Shown here piece after piece: positions 48,216 to 56,614 of a stretch of DNA of 59,598 nucleotides (position 1 is its first letter; each line of letters starts with the position of its first letter). Position numbers and translations under genes: made by a program. Source of the DNA: Psychromonas sp. B3M02. GTDB taxonomy: Bacteria; Pseudomonadota; Gammaproteobacteria; Enterobacterales; Psychromonadaceae. The notes beneath the pieces are model-generated. The model saw nothing but the letters and a program-made list of their open reading frames with translations, was not told the DNA's origin and ran no database searches. The stretch is taken from positions 1 through 59,598 of the forward strand of contig NZ_QOCB01000126.1 in the NCBI RefSeq assembly GCF_003318165.1, in the 5' to 3' direction.

Positions 48216-48245
48216 ATGATAATAGATATCATTATTATCTGTCAA
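48216..48245 (-). promoter_or_regulatory. Orphan Fur-type promoter pointing left
   Basis: On the minus strand a perfect -35 TTGACA (48245-48240) and a -10-like TATCAT (48221-48216) are separated by 18 bp. The spacer and -10 are a strong Fur box (TGATAATAGATATCATTATT region, 48217-48239). No protein gene follows in that direction within 400 bp. Candidate iron-repressed RNA promoter. Confidence 0.6.
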
Positions 48246-48450
48246 CAAGTAAAATCAATAATTTTTAAAATAAAATAAAAAGGCCTATAGCCTAGGGTGA
48301 GAGCGAGTTATTAACCATTCTTAGTGTAGGTATTAAAGAGATTTAATTAGCAAAATAGATAATCAGTATCTTATTGTTTTGTTTGGTTTTTATTCAGAAA
48401 GCTTTATTAGAGGTGTTTGAATTGAGTTAATAAATTAACATTAAGCATAA

Positions 48451-48476
48451 AAAATCCGATACAAAGATCGGATTTT
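48451..48476 (-). terminator. Terminator of the SpoU methyltransferase gene
   Basis: Stem AAAATCCGAT/ATCGGATTTT, T-run on both strands. Confidence 0.85.
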
Positions 48477-48504
48477 AGAAAAGTAAAAATTGTTAACTAG
48501 CTCA

Positions 48505-49248
48505 CTATCTTTTGAAGTTATCCAAAATAATACCTGTTGCCATCGCTACATTCAGAGATTCTGCCAGCCCAAAATTAGGAATAGTAATTTTATCGGTAAT
48601 TAATTTACCCACCGCATCTGAAATACCATGCGATTCGCTTCCCATAACAATTAATGCACTACTCGGTAATTTACATTTGTGAATATTTTCGCCTTCTAAA
48701 AAAGCACCAAAAATAGGTTTGTCTTGCGAACTTAAATATTCAGTAAGATCCGCGTGACTCACTTGCACACGAGCAAAAGAGCCCATGGTGGCAGCAATCA
48801 CCTTTGGATTGTAAAGGTCAGCGCAGTCTGGGCTGCATACAACATGTTTAATGCCATACCAATCAGCAACACGAATGATTGTGCCTAAATTACCTGGATC
48901 TCCTACTTGGTCTAATACCAGTACTAACCCTGCTTGTTGCTGTTCAGGTGCGCTAAACACTTTGCATTTAACAACAGCAATTACACTGTTATTGGTTTTT
49001 AAGGTACCCGCCTTTTGTAACTCTTCTTCACTACTTTCAATCGTTTTTGCAATTAAATGATGTTCAGAGAGCTGCTTAGCTTGTTTGTTAATGTACTCGG
49101 TTGTTGCAAATAAATTAACGATTTCAAAATCCGATTGAAATAGTTCACCCACATTTTTTTCACCTTGAACAAGAAATAAGCCTAATTTTTTACGCTGTTT
49201 TTTAAGCTCTAAAGAGTGAATAAGTTTTAACTGATTTTTAGAAATCAT
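48505..49248 (-). CDS. SpoU/TrmH-family RNA 2'-O-methyltransferase
   Basis: Trefoil-knot methyltransferase. SpoU motif 1 is VLVLDQVGDPGNLGTIIR. Motif 2 is ALIVMGSESHGIS, and motif 3 IPNFGLAESLNVAMATGI. The N-terminal substrate-binding domain (KLIHSLELKKQRKKLGLFLVQG) is that of the RlmB/TsnR-like branch acting on rRNA; the exact target base is not evident. Start at 49248 chosen because GGAAAA lies upstream and it avoids overlap with rimI. 247 aa. Last gene of holD-rimI-spoU. Confidence 0.9.
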   Translation of the reverse strand: MISKNQLKLIHSLELKKQRKKLGLFLVQGEKNVGELFQSDFEIVNLFATTEYINKQAKQLSEHHLIAKTIESSEEELQKAGTLKTNNSVIAVVKCKVFSAPEQQQAGLVLVLDQVGDPGNLGTIIRVADWYGIKHVVCSPDCADLYNPKVIAATMGSFARVQVSHADLTEYLSSQDKPIFGAFLEGENIHKCKLPSSALIVMGSESHGISDAVGKLITDKITIPNFGLAESLNVAMATGIILDNFKR

Positions 49249-49259
49249 GATTTTTCCAA

Positions 49260-49724
49260 TTATAAATAACAACACATAATAATCGCATCTTCTCGACCAT
49301 TATCTGTAGGATAATAAGCAGGACGAATATCAACGTCTACAAACCCTAATCTTTGATAGAGCTTAATAGCAGCTTGATTAGAGGCTCTCACTTCTAGCCA
49401 AATTTCTTGCTGTGCAAGATCTGTCGCAAAGCCTTGCAAATAAGTTAACAAATATTGACCTAACCCTTTGCCTTGCTGTTCAGGAGCAATGGCAATATTC
49501 AATAACGTCACTTCACCTGCCACATAACTAGCGATAAAGTAACCTACTATTTGACCATTTAAGAGTAAAATATGGTTAATATAACGCTTTCCAAAGTTGC
49601 TCATAAACAATTTTTCAGACCAAGGGTGGCTGTGCGCAGCTGATTCAATCGTTAATACATTAGGTAAATCATTAATCGCCATACTGATAATAGACAGTTT
49701 TTCTTGATTATTGTTGGTAGGCAC
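49260..49724 (-). CDS. rimI: Ribosomal protein S18 alanine N-acetyltransferase
   Basis: GNAT enzyme acetylating the N-terminal Ala of S18. AHSHPWSEKLFMSNFGKRYI is the RimI signature, EQQGKGLGQYLLTYL the acetyl-CoA loop, and the end has EVRASNQAAIKLYQRLGF and YYPTDNGREDAIIM. I favour a GTG start at 49724 with GGAAG six bases upstream, which aligns with the E. coli N-terminus and overlaps holD by 17 bp; ATGs at 49754 and 49829 are alternatives. Confidence 0.9.
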   Translation of the reverse strand: MPTNNNQEKLSIISMAINDLPNVLTIESAAHSHPWSEKLFMSNFGKRYINHILLLNGQIVGYFIASYVAGEVTLLNIAIAPEQQGKGLGQYLLTYLQGFATDLAQQEIWLEVRASNQAAIKLYQRLGFVDVDIRPAYYPTDNGREDAIIMCCYL

Positions 49725-50103
49725 AGAACTGCTTCCAAAGTGTTTGTTTTGCATGATGCTGCTCAGCAAGAATTGCCAAGGCAGGTGAATGTAATAGCTG
49801 ATGAGCAGGAGCGACCTCAAGTTGACCAATGGTCGACCATATCAAAGTAGGTAACTCTCCATGCTGATTTTCAAATTGCGCTAAAGAGCAGTAAGTCACT
49901 TTATCTTTACCAATTTCAAAGGCATTGAGAATAGCTTGCATCAATGGATGCTGCTTATCTTCTTTGGTACACACCACCAATAATTCGCATTGCGATAGAT
50001 TTAACTGTTTATGGACTTCTTCAGCTTTAAATAACGCAGGTTTTCTTACTTGCCAATGAGTAATTCCCATCTCCTGTAAAAAAACTGCTTGTTGGTGTTT
50101 CAT
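49708..50103 (-). CDS. holD: DNA polymerase III psi subunit
   Basis: 131-aa psi subunit of the clamp loader, which bridges chi and the DnaX complex. The N-terminal QEMGITHWQVRKPALF and a central Rossmann-like strand (CELLVVC) fit the family, and the holD-rimI overlap is the conserved gammaproteobacterial arrangement. Low overall conservation is normal for HolD. Confidence 0.85.
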   Translation of the reverse strand: MKHQQAVFLQEMGITHWQVRKPALFKAEEVHKQLNLSQCELLVVCTKEDKQHPLMQAILNAFEIGKDKVTYCSLAQFENQHGELPTLIWSTIGQLEVAPAHQLLHSPALAILAEQHHAKQTLWKQFCAYQQ

Positions 50104-50564
50104 AATCAGCCTGACATCAAAAATAGAAGCGCTAATATAACATTGATTAATAATGGATCGAAGTATTAGGCAAAAACTAACCCTGTTATATGATCAAAAA
50201 ATAAAGGCATCGTTATTCCTACTGACACTTCTATTAGATTTATGACTATGGCATCAAAAAACTAGCTGTAATAGTCAACATTGTACATCAACAAGTTGAC
50301 CATTTAATCAGCTTTGTGCTAATTATAGTCGCCTTTGCGTTCATTAACTTAAGCAAAGTTGCACCAGCTTTTAATCTATATCAAGGCTGATAATGATTAA
50401 GATTGCTTAAATAAGTTACTTTTGGTTACTTAATATTCAATAAAAATGCTGTTATTTTGAAGTATACGACACAAATTGTATTTAACAATTGTGGACATAG
50501 GTCACATAAATTAATGTGATCCATTAAGTATTTATGACAGTAAGTCGCCCGAAGGAAGCAAGAG
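50104..50564 (+). promoter_or_regulatory. Regulatory region of the peptide transporter operon
   Basis: About 460 bp without a clear gene. Two dyads stand out: GTCAAC (50274-50279) paired with GTTGAC (50295-50300) around TTGTACA, and TCACAT-AAATTA-ATGTGA (50502-50519). A CRP-like half-site pair TGTGG...TCACA (50490-50506) overlaps the second, with 7-bp instead of 6-bp spacing. These are candidate operators, not confirmed sites. Confidence 0.45.
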
Positions 50565-50645
50565 ATGCGAGTTATGTCACAAAAAAATCAATTTACTCAA
50601 TCGTTTTTAAAGCCTAAATCCTTAAAAACTATAAGGGATTATTAA
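50565..50645 (+). CDS. Possible 26-aa leader peptide before the ABC transporter operon
   Basis: MRVMSQKNQFTQSFLKPKSL followed by KTIRDY and a TAA that directly abuts the ATG of the next gene. GGAAG lies eight bases before the ATG. The stop-start contact suggests translational coupling. The ribosome site of the transporter gene (AAGGG) lies inside the peptide's last codons. It could be a regulatory leader or a chance frame. Confidence 0.4.
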   Translation: MRVMSQKNQFTQSFLKPKSLKTIRDY

Positions 50646-52352
50646 ATGTCATTATTAGAAGTTAGCAACCTACGTATTGAGTACCCATCTCGATTTGGCG
50701 TACATGCAGCCGTAAAGTCACTGTCATTCTCAATTAACCGCGGAGAGATAGTCGGTGTGGTAGGTGAGTCTGGCGCAGGTAAATCTACCGTAGGGAATGC
50801 GATTATCGATTTGCTTAGTCCTCCTGGAGTGATCGCAGCCGGTGATGTGTTTTTAGATGGTCAAAAAATTTCAGGTTTAACATTGGATGAGATGCGTAAA
50901 GTACGAGGTAATAAAATCGGCTTTATCTTCCAAGATCCAATGACCTCATTAAATCCACTATTTACTGTTGAGCAACAACTTTTAGAAACCATTCATGCCA
51001 ACCTTGATGTTTCACAAAGTGACGCATTAGCACGAGCGGTTAATCTCATGCAGCAAGTCGGCATTCCCGAGCCAGAAGTACGTATTAAACAATACCCTCA
51101 TCAATTCTCTGGCGGCATGCGTCAACGTGTGGTTATTGCTATTGCCCTTGCAGGTGAACCTGATTTAATCATTGCCGATGAGCCAACCACTGCCTTAGAT
51201 GTATCGATTCAGGATCAGATATTAACCTTGATTCGTAATTTATGTGTCGAGAAGAATGTCGGTTGTATGCTAGTGACACACGATATGGGTGTGGTTTCAA
51301 ACGTCACTGACAAAGTAGCAGTTATGTATCGCGGTGACCTTGTTGAGTTTGGTGAAACGAGTAAAGTACTTAGCAATCCAGACCACGAATACACTCGCAG
51401 TCTTATTTCAGCAGTACCACGCTCAGATAGAAAGCTAGATAGATTCCCGCTAGTAAGTTACATCGAAGAAGCACATGAGCTACAAACCTTAGACATCAAA
51501 AATCATTGGTTAGGACAAAGTGAGCAACAGCGCGACTATCAAGGCCCACTATTAAATGTTGAAAACGTTAGTTTACGCTTTGTCACTAAAGATTCATTTT
51601 TTGAAAGTAAACGTGAATATGTGCAAGCCAACAAAAACGTTAGCTTTAGCATAAATGAAGGTGAAACTTTTGGTTTAGTAGGTGAATCAGGATCAGGTAA
51701 GTCAACGATTGCTCGTGTTATTACCGGTTTATATCCGCCTAATGAAGGTAAAATTACCTTTGAAGGCATTGACTTAACAGCGATAAAATCAGAACGTGAG
51801 CGACGCCCTTTTCGCCGACAAATGCAGATGGTATTCCAAAATCCATATACCTCTATGAACCCACGTATGAAGATTTATGACATTATTGCCGAGCCAATTC
51901 GCTTTCATAAACTAGCTTCCTCTGAATCACAAATTCAACAAATTGTATTCGATCTTCTAGACCATGTTGGTTTGGGCAAAATGGCTGGTGTTAAATACCC
52001 GCATGAGTTTTCTGGCGGTCAACGCCAACGTATCTCTATTGCTCGCGCACTAGCAACTCGACCTCGCTTATTAATTTGCGATGAACCAACATCAGCATTG
52101 GACGTATCAGTTCAAGCACAAATTCTAAATCTGTTAAAAGATTTACAGGATGAGCTAAATTTAACCATGTTATTTATTAGCCATGATTTACCAGTAATAC
52201 GCCAAGTTTGCGACCGTATTGGGGTAATGCAACAAGGGCAATTATTAGAAGTGAACGAGAGTGAACAATTATTTACTCACCCTCAACATGCTTACAGCAA
52301 GCATTTAATTTCTTTAATGCCTGAATTTAAAGGGTTACGGAACAGTCTCTAA
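50646..52352 (+). CDS. Peptide ABC transporter, two ATPase domains in one chain
   Basis: 568 aa with two complete ATPase cassettes, equivalent to DppD and DppF fused. First cassette: Walker A GESGAGKSTVGN (about 37-48), signature FSGGMRQRVV, Walker B LIIADEPTTALD. Second: GESGSGKSTIAR, FSGGQRQRISIARAL, LLICDEPTSALDVS. This GsiA/YejF-type layout powers import of peptides or glutathione-like solutes. First gene of the operon with the binding protein and two permeases. Confidence 0.93.
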   Translation: MSLLEVSNLRIEYPSRFGVHAAVKSLSFSINRGEIVGVVGESGAGKSTVGNAIIDLLSPPGVIAAGDVFLDGQKISGLTLDEMRKVRGNKIGFIFQDPMTSLNPLFTVEQQLLETIHANLDVSQSDALARAVNLMQQVGIPEPEVRIKQYPHQFSGGMRQRVVIAIALAGEPDLIIADEPTTALDVSIQDQILTLIRNLCVEKNVGCMLVTHDMGVVSNVTDKVAVMYRGDLVEFGETSKVLSNPDHEYTRSLISAVPRSDRKLDRFPLVSYIEEAHELQTLDIKNHWLGQSEQQRDYQGPLLNVENVSLRFVTKDSFFESKREYVQANKNVSFSINEGETFGLVGESGSGKSTIARVITGLYPPNEGKITFEGIDLTAIKSERERRPFRRQMQMVFQNPYTSMNPRMKIYDIIAEPIRFHKLASSESQIQQIVFDLLDHVGLGKMAGVKYPHEFSGGQRQRISIARALATRPRLLICDEPTSALDVSVQAQILNLLKDLQDELNLTMLFISHDLPVIRQVCDRIGVMQQGQLLEVNESEQLFTHPQHAYSKHLISLMPEFKGLRNSL

Positions 52353-52412
52353 TGCCGTTTCACGATTAGAACATAAACGTTACATAAGTATTTTTCATAC
52401 AAGGAGTTTTAA

Positions 52413-53963
52413 ATGAAGTTTCTAAAAACAAAATTAGCCGTTGCTTTACTTGCTACCGGTTTAAGCTTTGCAGCATCAGCCGCAGATATCACTGTCGCTT
52501 ACGACTCAGACCCAGTTACATTGGATCCACATGAGCAACTGTCTGGTGGTGTGTTACAGATGTCGCACATGCTGTTTGATCCACTTGTGCGCTTCACTAA
52601 AAGCTATGATTTTGAGCCTCGTTTAGCAGAAAAATGGGAACGAGTTGATAATACAACTTTCCGTTTCACACTACGTCAAGGTGTGAAGTTTCATTCAGGC
52701 AATACCATGACTGCCGATGACGTGGTGTGGACCTTCAATCGTTTAAAAGAATCACAAGATTTTAAAGCTGTATTCTCTCCTTACGAGAAACTGGTTAAAG
52801 TTGATGATTACACAGTTGAACTAGTCTCTTATGAACCTTACCCATTAGTTTTACAAACAGCGACTTACCTATTCCCAATGGACAGCAAGTTCTACTCGGG
52901 TGACATGGATGGTAAAGACAAATCTGAAATCGTTAAACACGGTAACTCGTTTGCTTCTACGCACGTATCAGGTACAGGTCCATTTACGATTGAGTCACGT
53001 GAACAAGGCGTGAAAATTGTCTTTGACCGTTTTGATGACTACTGGGATAAACAATCTCCAGGTAACGTAGATAAATTAACATTAGTGCCAATCAAAGAGA
53101 ATGCAACGCGTGTTGCTGCATTACTTTCTGGTGATGTTGATATGATCTACCCAGTTGCACCTAATGATCAAAAACGTGTTATTGACACTAAAAACATTGA
53201 TTTAACGACAGTTGCTGGTACGCGTATCATTACCCTTCAAATGAACCAAAACTCTAACGAAGCATTAAAAGATGTACGTGTTCGTCAAGCAATTGTGTAT
53301 GCGATCAACAATGAAGCAATTGTTAAAAAAATCATGAAAGGTTTTGCCACAACAGCTGGCCAACAAGGTCCTGAAGGTTATGCCGGTTACGACGCAGACT
53401 TAGTACCACGTTACGACTTGAAAAAAGCCAAAGCATTAATGAAAGAAGCTGGCTATGAAGATGGCTTTAAACTTTCAATGATGGCGCCAAACAACCGTTA
53501 CGTAAACGATGCTCAAATCGCGCAAGCTGCTGCTTCTATGCTCGCTAAAATTGGTATCACTGTTGACCTAAAAACCATGCCTAAAGCACAATACTGGCCT
53601 GAATTTGATAAGTGTTCAGCAGATATGATGATGATCGGTTGGCATTCAGATACCGAAGATTCAGCTAACTTCTCTGAGTTCTTAACTATGACGCGTGATG
53701 CAGAAACGGGTAAAGGCGCTTACAACTGTGGCCATTACTCAAATCCAAAAGTTGATCAGCTAGTGAACCAATCTAACGCTGAAACAGACCCAGCTAAACG
53801 TGCTGAGATGTTAAAAGAAGTTGAAGATATCTTGTATAACGAAGCTGCATTCGTGCCGCTACATTGGCAGAACTTAGCTTGGGGTGCAAAATCTAACTTA
53901 AACCTTTCACCTGTTGTGAATGCAATGAACTTCCCATACCTTGGGGATCTTGTTGTTAAATAA
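52413..53963 (+). CDS. Peptide ABC transporter periplasmic binding protein (SBP family 5)
   Basis: 516 aa. Signal peptide MKFLKTKLAVALLATGLSFA ending ASA. The family-5 signature lies around YEPRLAEKW-like (FEPRLAEKWERVDNTTFRF) and LRQGVKFHSGNTMTADDVVW. Binds the solute for the DppBC-like permeases downstream. ACAAGGAG precedes the ATG. An intercistronic hairpin follows, as is common after binding-protein genes that need higher expression. Substrate (dipeptide, other peptide, or similar) is not determined. Confidence 0.93.
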   Translation: MKFLKTKLAVALLATGLSFAASAADITVAYDSDPVTLDPHEQLSGGVLQMSHMLFDPLVRFTKSYDFEPRLAEKWERVDNTTFRFTLRQGVKFHSGNTMTADDVVWTFNRLKESQDFKAVFSPYEKLVKVDDYTVELVSYEPYPLVLQTATYLFPMDSKFYSGDMDGKDKSEIVKHGNSFASTHVSGTGPFTIESREQGVKIVFDRFDDYWDKQSPGNVDKLTLVPIKENATRVAALLSGDVDMIYPVAPNDQKRVIDTKNIDLTTVAGTRIITLQMNQNSNEALKDVRVRQAIVYAINNEAIVKKIMKGFATTAGQQGPEGYAGYDADLVPRYDLKKAKALMKEAGYEDGFKLSMMAPNNRYVNDAQIAQAAASMLAKIGITVDLKTMPKAQYWPEFDKCSADMMMIGWHSDTEDSANFSEFLTMTRDAETGKGAYNCGHYSNPKVDQLVNQSNAETDPAKRAEMLKEVEDILYNEAAFVPLHWQNLAWGAKSNLNLSPVVNAMNFPYLGDLVVK

Positions 53964-53984
53964 ACAACTTTTATCATCATAATA

Positions 53985-54009
53985 AAACGACCCAGCCCTT
54001 GGGTCGTTA
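53985..54009 (+). promoter_or_regulatory. Intercistronic hairpin after the binding-protein gene
   Basis: Perfect stem AACGACCCA/TGGGTCGTT with a 5-nt loop and only a short TTAT tail. It likely protects the upstream mRNA or lowers read-through to the permeases. Confidence 0.7.
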
Positions 54010-54032
54010 TTAACTTTATAGGAAACAACTCC

Positions 54033-55010
54033 ATGTTTACCTTTTTGGTCCAGCGAATTTTTCAGGCATTAATCGTAATGTTTGTGATCAGCCTAGTCGC
54101 ATTTGCAATCCAAGATAACTTAGGCGATCCACTTCGAGAAATGGTAGGCCAATCCGTATCTGAAGCAGAACGACAAGTGTTACGTGATGACTTGGGATTA
54201 AACGACCCTTACATCACTAAGTACTCTCGTTTTATTAGCAATGCAGTACAAGGCGATTTAGGCGACTCTTATTTCTTTAAGCGCCCTGCTGTTGAAGTCA
54301 TATTAGATAAATTAGAAGCCACACTAGAGTTAGTGTTCGGCGCTTCTATTATTATTGTATTAGTCTCAATTCCACTCGGCGTTTATTCCGCCATCAACCC
54401 CAAAAGCCTATGGACTAAGGCGATCATGGCATTTAGTAGCATTGGTATCTCTATTCCAGTGTTTTTAACCGCGATTATTTTAATGTATGTGTTTGCCATT
54501 GAGCTGCAATGGTTACCCTCCTATGGTCGAGGTGAAACGCTTAATGTATTAGGCTGGGAAACCGGTTATTTAACCAAAGATGGGTTATTGCATCTCGTAT
54601 TACCTTGTATCTCACTTGCCTCTATTATGTTGCCTTTGTTTATTCGTTTAGTTCGCTCTGAAATGCTTGAAGCATTGAGTTCTGAATATGTGAAATTTGC
54701 GACGGCTAAGGGTCTAGCGATGAACAAAATCTATTACCAACATGCGCTTAAAAATACCATGTTACCGGTGTTAACTGTAGGTGGTGTACAAATTGGTACT
54801 ATGGTCGCTTACACCATATTAACGGAAACAGTTTTTCAATGGCCGGGCACAGGTTTCCTATTTTTAGAAGCAATTAACCGTGTTGATACGCCACTAATTA
54901 CCGCTTACGTTATCTTTGTTGGGCTTATTTTTGTGGTGACCAATACTATTGTTGATCTGTTATACGGTGTAGTGAACCCAACCGTTAACATTACAGGGAA
55001 AGGCGCATAA
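54033..55010 (+). CDS. Peptide ABC transporter permease (DppB-like)
   Basis: 325 aa with six membrane segments. The N-terminus FLVQRIFQALIVMFVISLVA is typical of DppB/OppB. The cytoplasmic EAA loop is EYVKFATAKGLAMNKIYYQH, which contacts the ATPase. First permease of the pair; its stop is 1 bp before the start of the second. Confidence 0.94.
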   Translation: MFTFLVQRIFQALIVMFVISLVAFAIQDNLGDPLREMVGQSVSEAERQVLRDDLGLNDPYITKYSRFISNAVQGDLGDSYFFKRPAVEVILDKLEATLELVFGASIIIVLVSIPLGVYSAINPKSLWTKAIMAFSSIGISIPVFLTAIILMYVFAIELQWLPSYGRGETLNVLGWETGYLTKDGLLHLVLPCISLASIMLPLFIRLVRSEMLEALSSEYVKFATAKGLAMNKIYYQHALKNTMLPVLTVGGVQIGTMVAYTILTETVFQWPGTGFLFLEAINRVDTPLITAYVIFVGLIFVVTNTIVDLLYGVVNPTVNITGKGA

Positions 55011-55011
55011 T

Positions 55012-55959
55012 ATGTCTAACATCATTGAAGAGATCCAAGCTCCATCTCGTTTACAACGTTTTAAAGATTCCGATTTTATCTACCACTTTAAACGCGATAA
55101 AGTAGCGATGTTTAGCTTTGCAGTATTTTTAGCTTTTTTTATTGCCGCGTTATTTGCGCCAATTATTTCTCCCACTAACCCTTATGATTTAACTTCTATC
55201 GATTTAATGGACTCTGAGTTACCACCTTCATGGTTAGAAGAGGGTGAAGCACGTTTTTTATTAGGGACTGATGACCAAGGTCGAGATATTCTATCCACCA
55301 TTCTCTATGGTTCGCGATTATCATTAACAATTGGCTTCCTAGCGGTGGCTGTACAGTTAGTGTTTGGTATCGTGATTGGTTTGTCAGCGGGTTATTTTGG
55401 TGGGCGTGTCGATAGCTTATTGATGCGAGTTGCGGATATACAGCTATCTTTTTCTACCATGATGGTGGCAATCATTATCACCGCAATTTTTAAAGCTAGT
55501 TTTGGTGCTGAATTCTTTGCGGAATACGCCGTGGTTATGTTGGTAGTGATTATCGGTGTCGCAGAATGGCCGCAATATGCACGTACTATTCGCGCCTCTG
55601 TATTAGCTGAGAAAAAGAAAGAATATGTAGAAGCAGCACAGGTAATGGGCTTTAAGTCGATGCGCATTATGTTCCGTCACATTCTGCCAAACTGTCTATC
55701 ACCTATCTTAGTGATTTCAACAGTACAAGTGGCCAATGCGATTATGTCTGAAGCGGCGTTATCTTTCTTAGGATTAGGTTTACCGGTTGATCAACCTTCA
55801 TTAGGAGCCCTGATCAGCATTGGTTTTAAATACATCTTCTCTGGTGCGTGGTGGATCACTATCTTCCCAGGCATTGTATTAATCAGCTTAGTGCTAGTCA
55901 TCAACTTACTAGGGGACTGGCTACGTGATGTGTTTAATCCGAAAGTTTACAAAGGCTAA
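55012..55959 (+). CDS. Peptide ABC transporter permease (DppC-like)
   Basis: 315 aa. The N-terminal cytoplasmic segment and DKVAMFSFAVFLAFF helix are those of OppC/DppC. FLLGTDDQGRDILSTILYGS is the family signature, and the EAA loop is EYVEAAQVMGFKSMRIMFRH. Last gene of the transporter operon. Strong terminator follows. Confidence 0.94.
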   Translation: MSNIIEEIQAPSRLQRFKDSDFIYHFKRDKVAMFSFAVFLAFFIAALFAPIISPTNPYDLTSIDLMDSELPPSWLEEGEARFLLGTDDQGRDILSTILYGSRLSLTIGFLAVAVQLVFGIVIGLSAGYFGGRVDSLLMRVADIQLSFSTMMVAIIITAIFKASFGAEFFAEYAVVMLVVIIGVAEWPQYARTIRASVLAEKKKEYVEAAQVMGFKSMRIMFRHILPNCLSPILVISTVQVANAIMSEAALSFLGLGLPVDQPSLGALISIGFKYIFSGAWWITIFPGIVLISLVLVINLLGDWLRDVFNPKVYKG

Positions 55960-55990
55960 TCGCGTTAGATATTAGTACAAAAAACACTTA

Positions 55991-56029
55991 AATAGCCCAA
56001 TAGATTTACACTCTATTGGGCTATTTTTT
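55991..56029. terminator. Bidirectional terminator of the transporter operon
   Basis: Stem AATAGCCCAATAGA/TCTATTGGGCTATT followed by T-run; the T-run merges with the stop of the convergent gene. Confidence 0.9.
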
Positions 56030-56325
56030 TATGCTTCTACCATCCATTTAATCTGTTTATTTTGATCTTCAATTTTAATATTTACGTCGCCTAGTTTTTT
56101 AACAATCAACTTTTTCAATAAAGTACCTTGACCAGACTCAATCAGTTCATCAATATGTTTTTGGGTAGCGAAAGCACAGGTCACCACTAAAGACTTTGGG
56201 AAGCTATCGAACTTAACCGTATGCGTTACCCATTGATATCCATTGATATCTTCCAATGCAAACTCACAGACTTCAGTTAAAGTTTTACGTAATTGGTTCT
56301 CTATTTTTTTATCACTTTTCTTCAT
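56029..56325 (-). CDS. Small conserved hypothetical protein, 98 aa
   Basis: I do not recognise a family. Basic N-terminus MKKSDKKIENQLRKTLTEVC, mixed alpha/beta core (YQWVTHTVKFDSFPKSLVVTC), soluble, no signal peptide. Looks like a complete small cytoplasmic protein. Monocistronic, convergent with the transporter operon. Confidence 0.6.
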   Translation of the reverse strand: MKKSDKKIENQLRKTLTEVCEFALEDINGYQWVTHTVKFDSFPKSLVVTCAFATQKHIDELIESGQGTLLKKLIVKKLGDVNIKIEDQNKQIKWMVEA

Positions 56326-56448
56326 TTGAAACTCTTACTTGTTGGCAGTTAAAGGCAAATCGCTATTAGTTAGAAGATTTATTTATTATCGCTTTTAACG
56401 GCTGTTGTGAATAATAGGCTTTTTCATTCTCACTGATAGGAGATACAA

Positions 56449-56607
56449 GTGAAAGCACCCATTATGATTAGTTTGGTCATGTTATCCTTGATCATAGCAG
56501 TATTAACTCATGGCATCATTGCCGCTGCTTTTTCATTATTAGCTTTTGCCCTGCTATTTTATTTTGTGGCGACGCAACAACCTACTGCTAAGCCACCACA
56601 AGAATAA
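56449..56607 (+). CDS. 52-aa membrane peptide
   Basis: Starts at GTG (56449) with AGGAG six bases upstream. Sequence begins MKAPIMISLVMLSLIIAVLT and consists of one long or two short hydrophobic helices, followed by a polar Gln/Pro tail (TQQPTAKPPQE). Ends 7 bp before the convergent stop of the sodium channel gene. Function unknown; the good ribosome site and hydrophobic bias support translation. Confidence 0.6.
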   Translation: MKAPIMISLVMLSLIIAVLTHGIIAAAFSLLAFALLFYFVATQQPTAKPPQE

Positions 56608-56614
56608 TCACAAG

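Noticed and set aside
50490-50506. CRP site upstream of the transporter operon
   Set aside because: The half-sites are 7 bp apart instead of 6 and the first is TGTGG; kept only as a candidate in the region entry.
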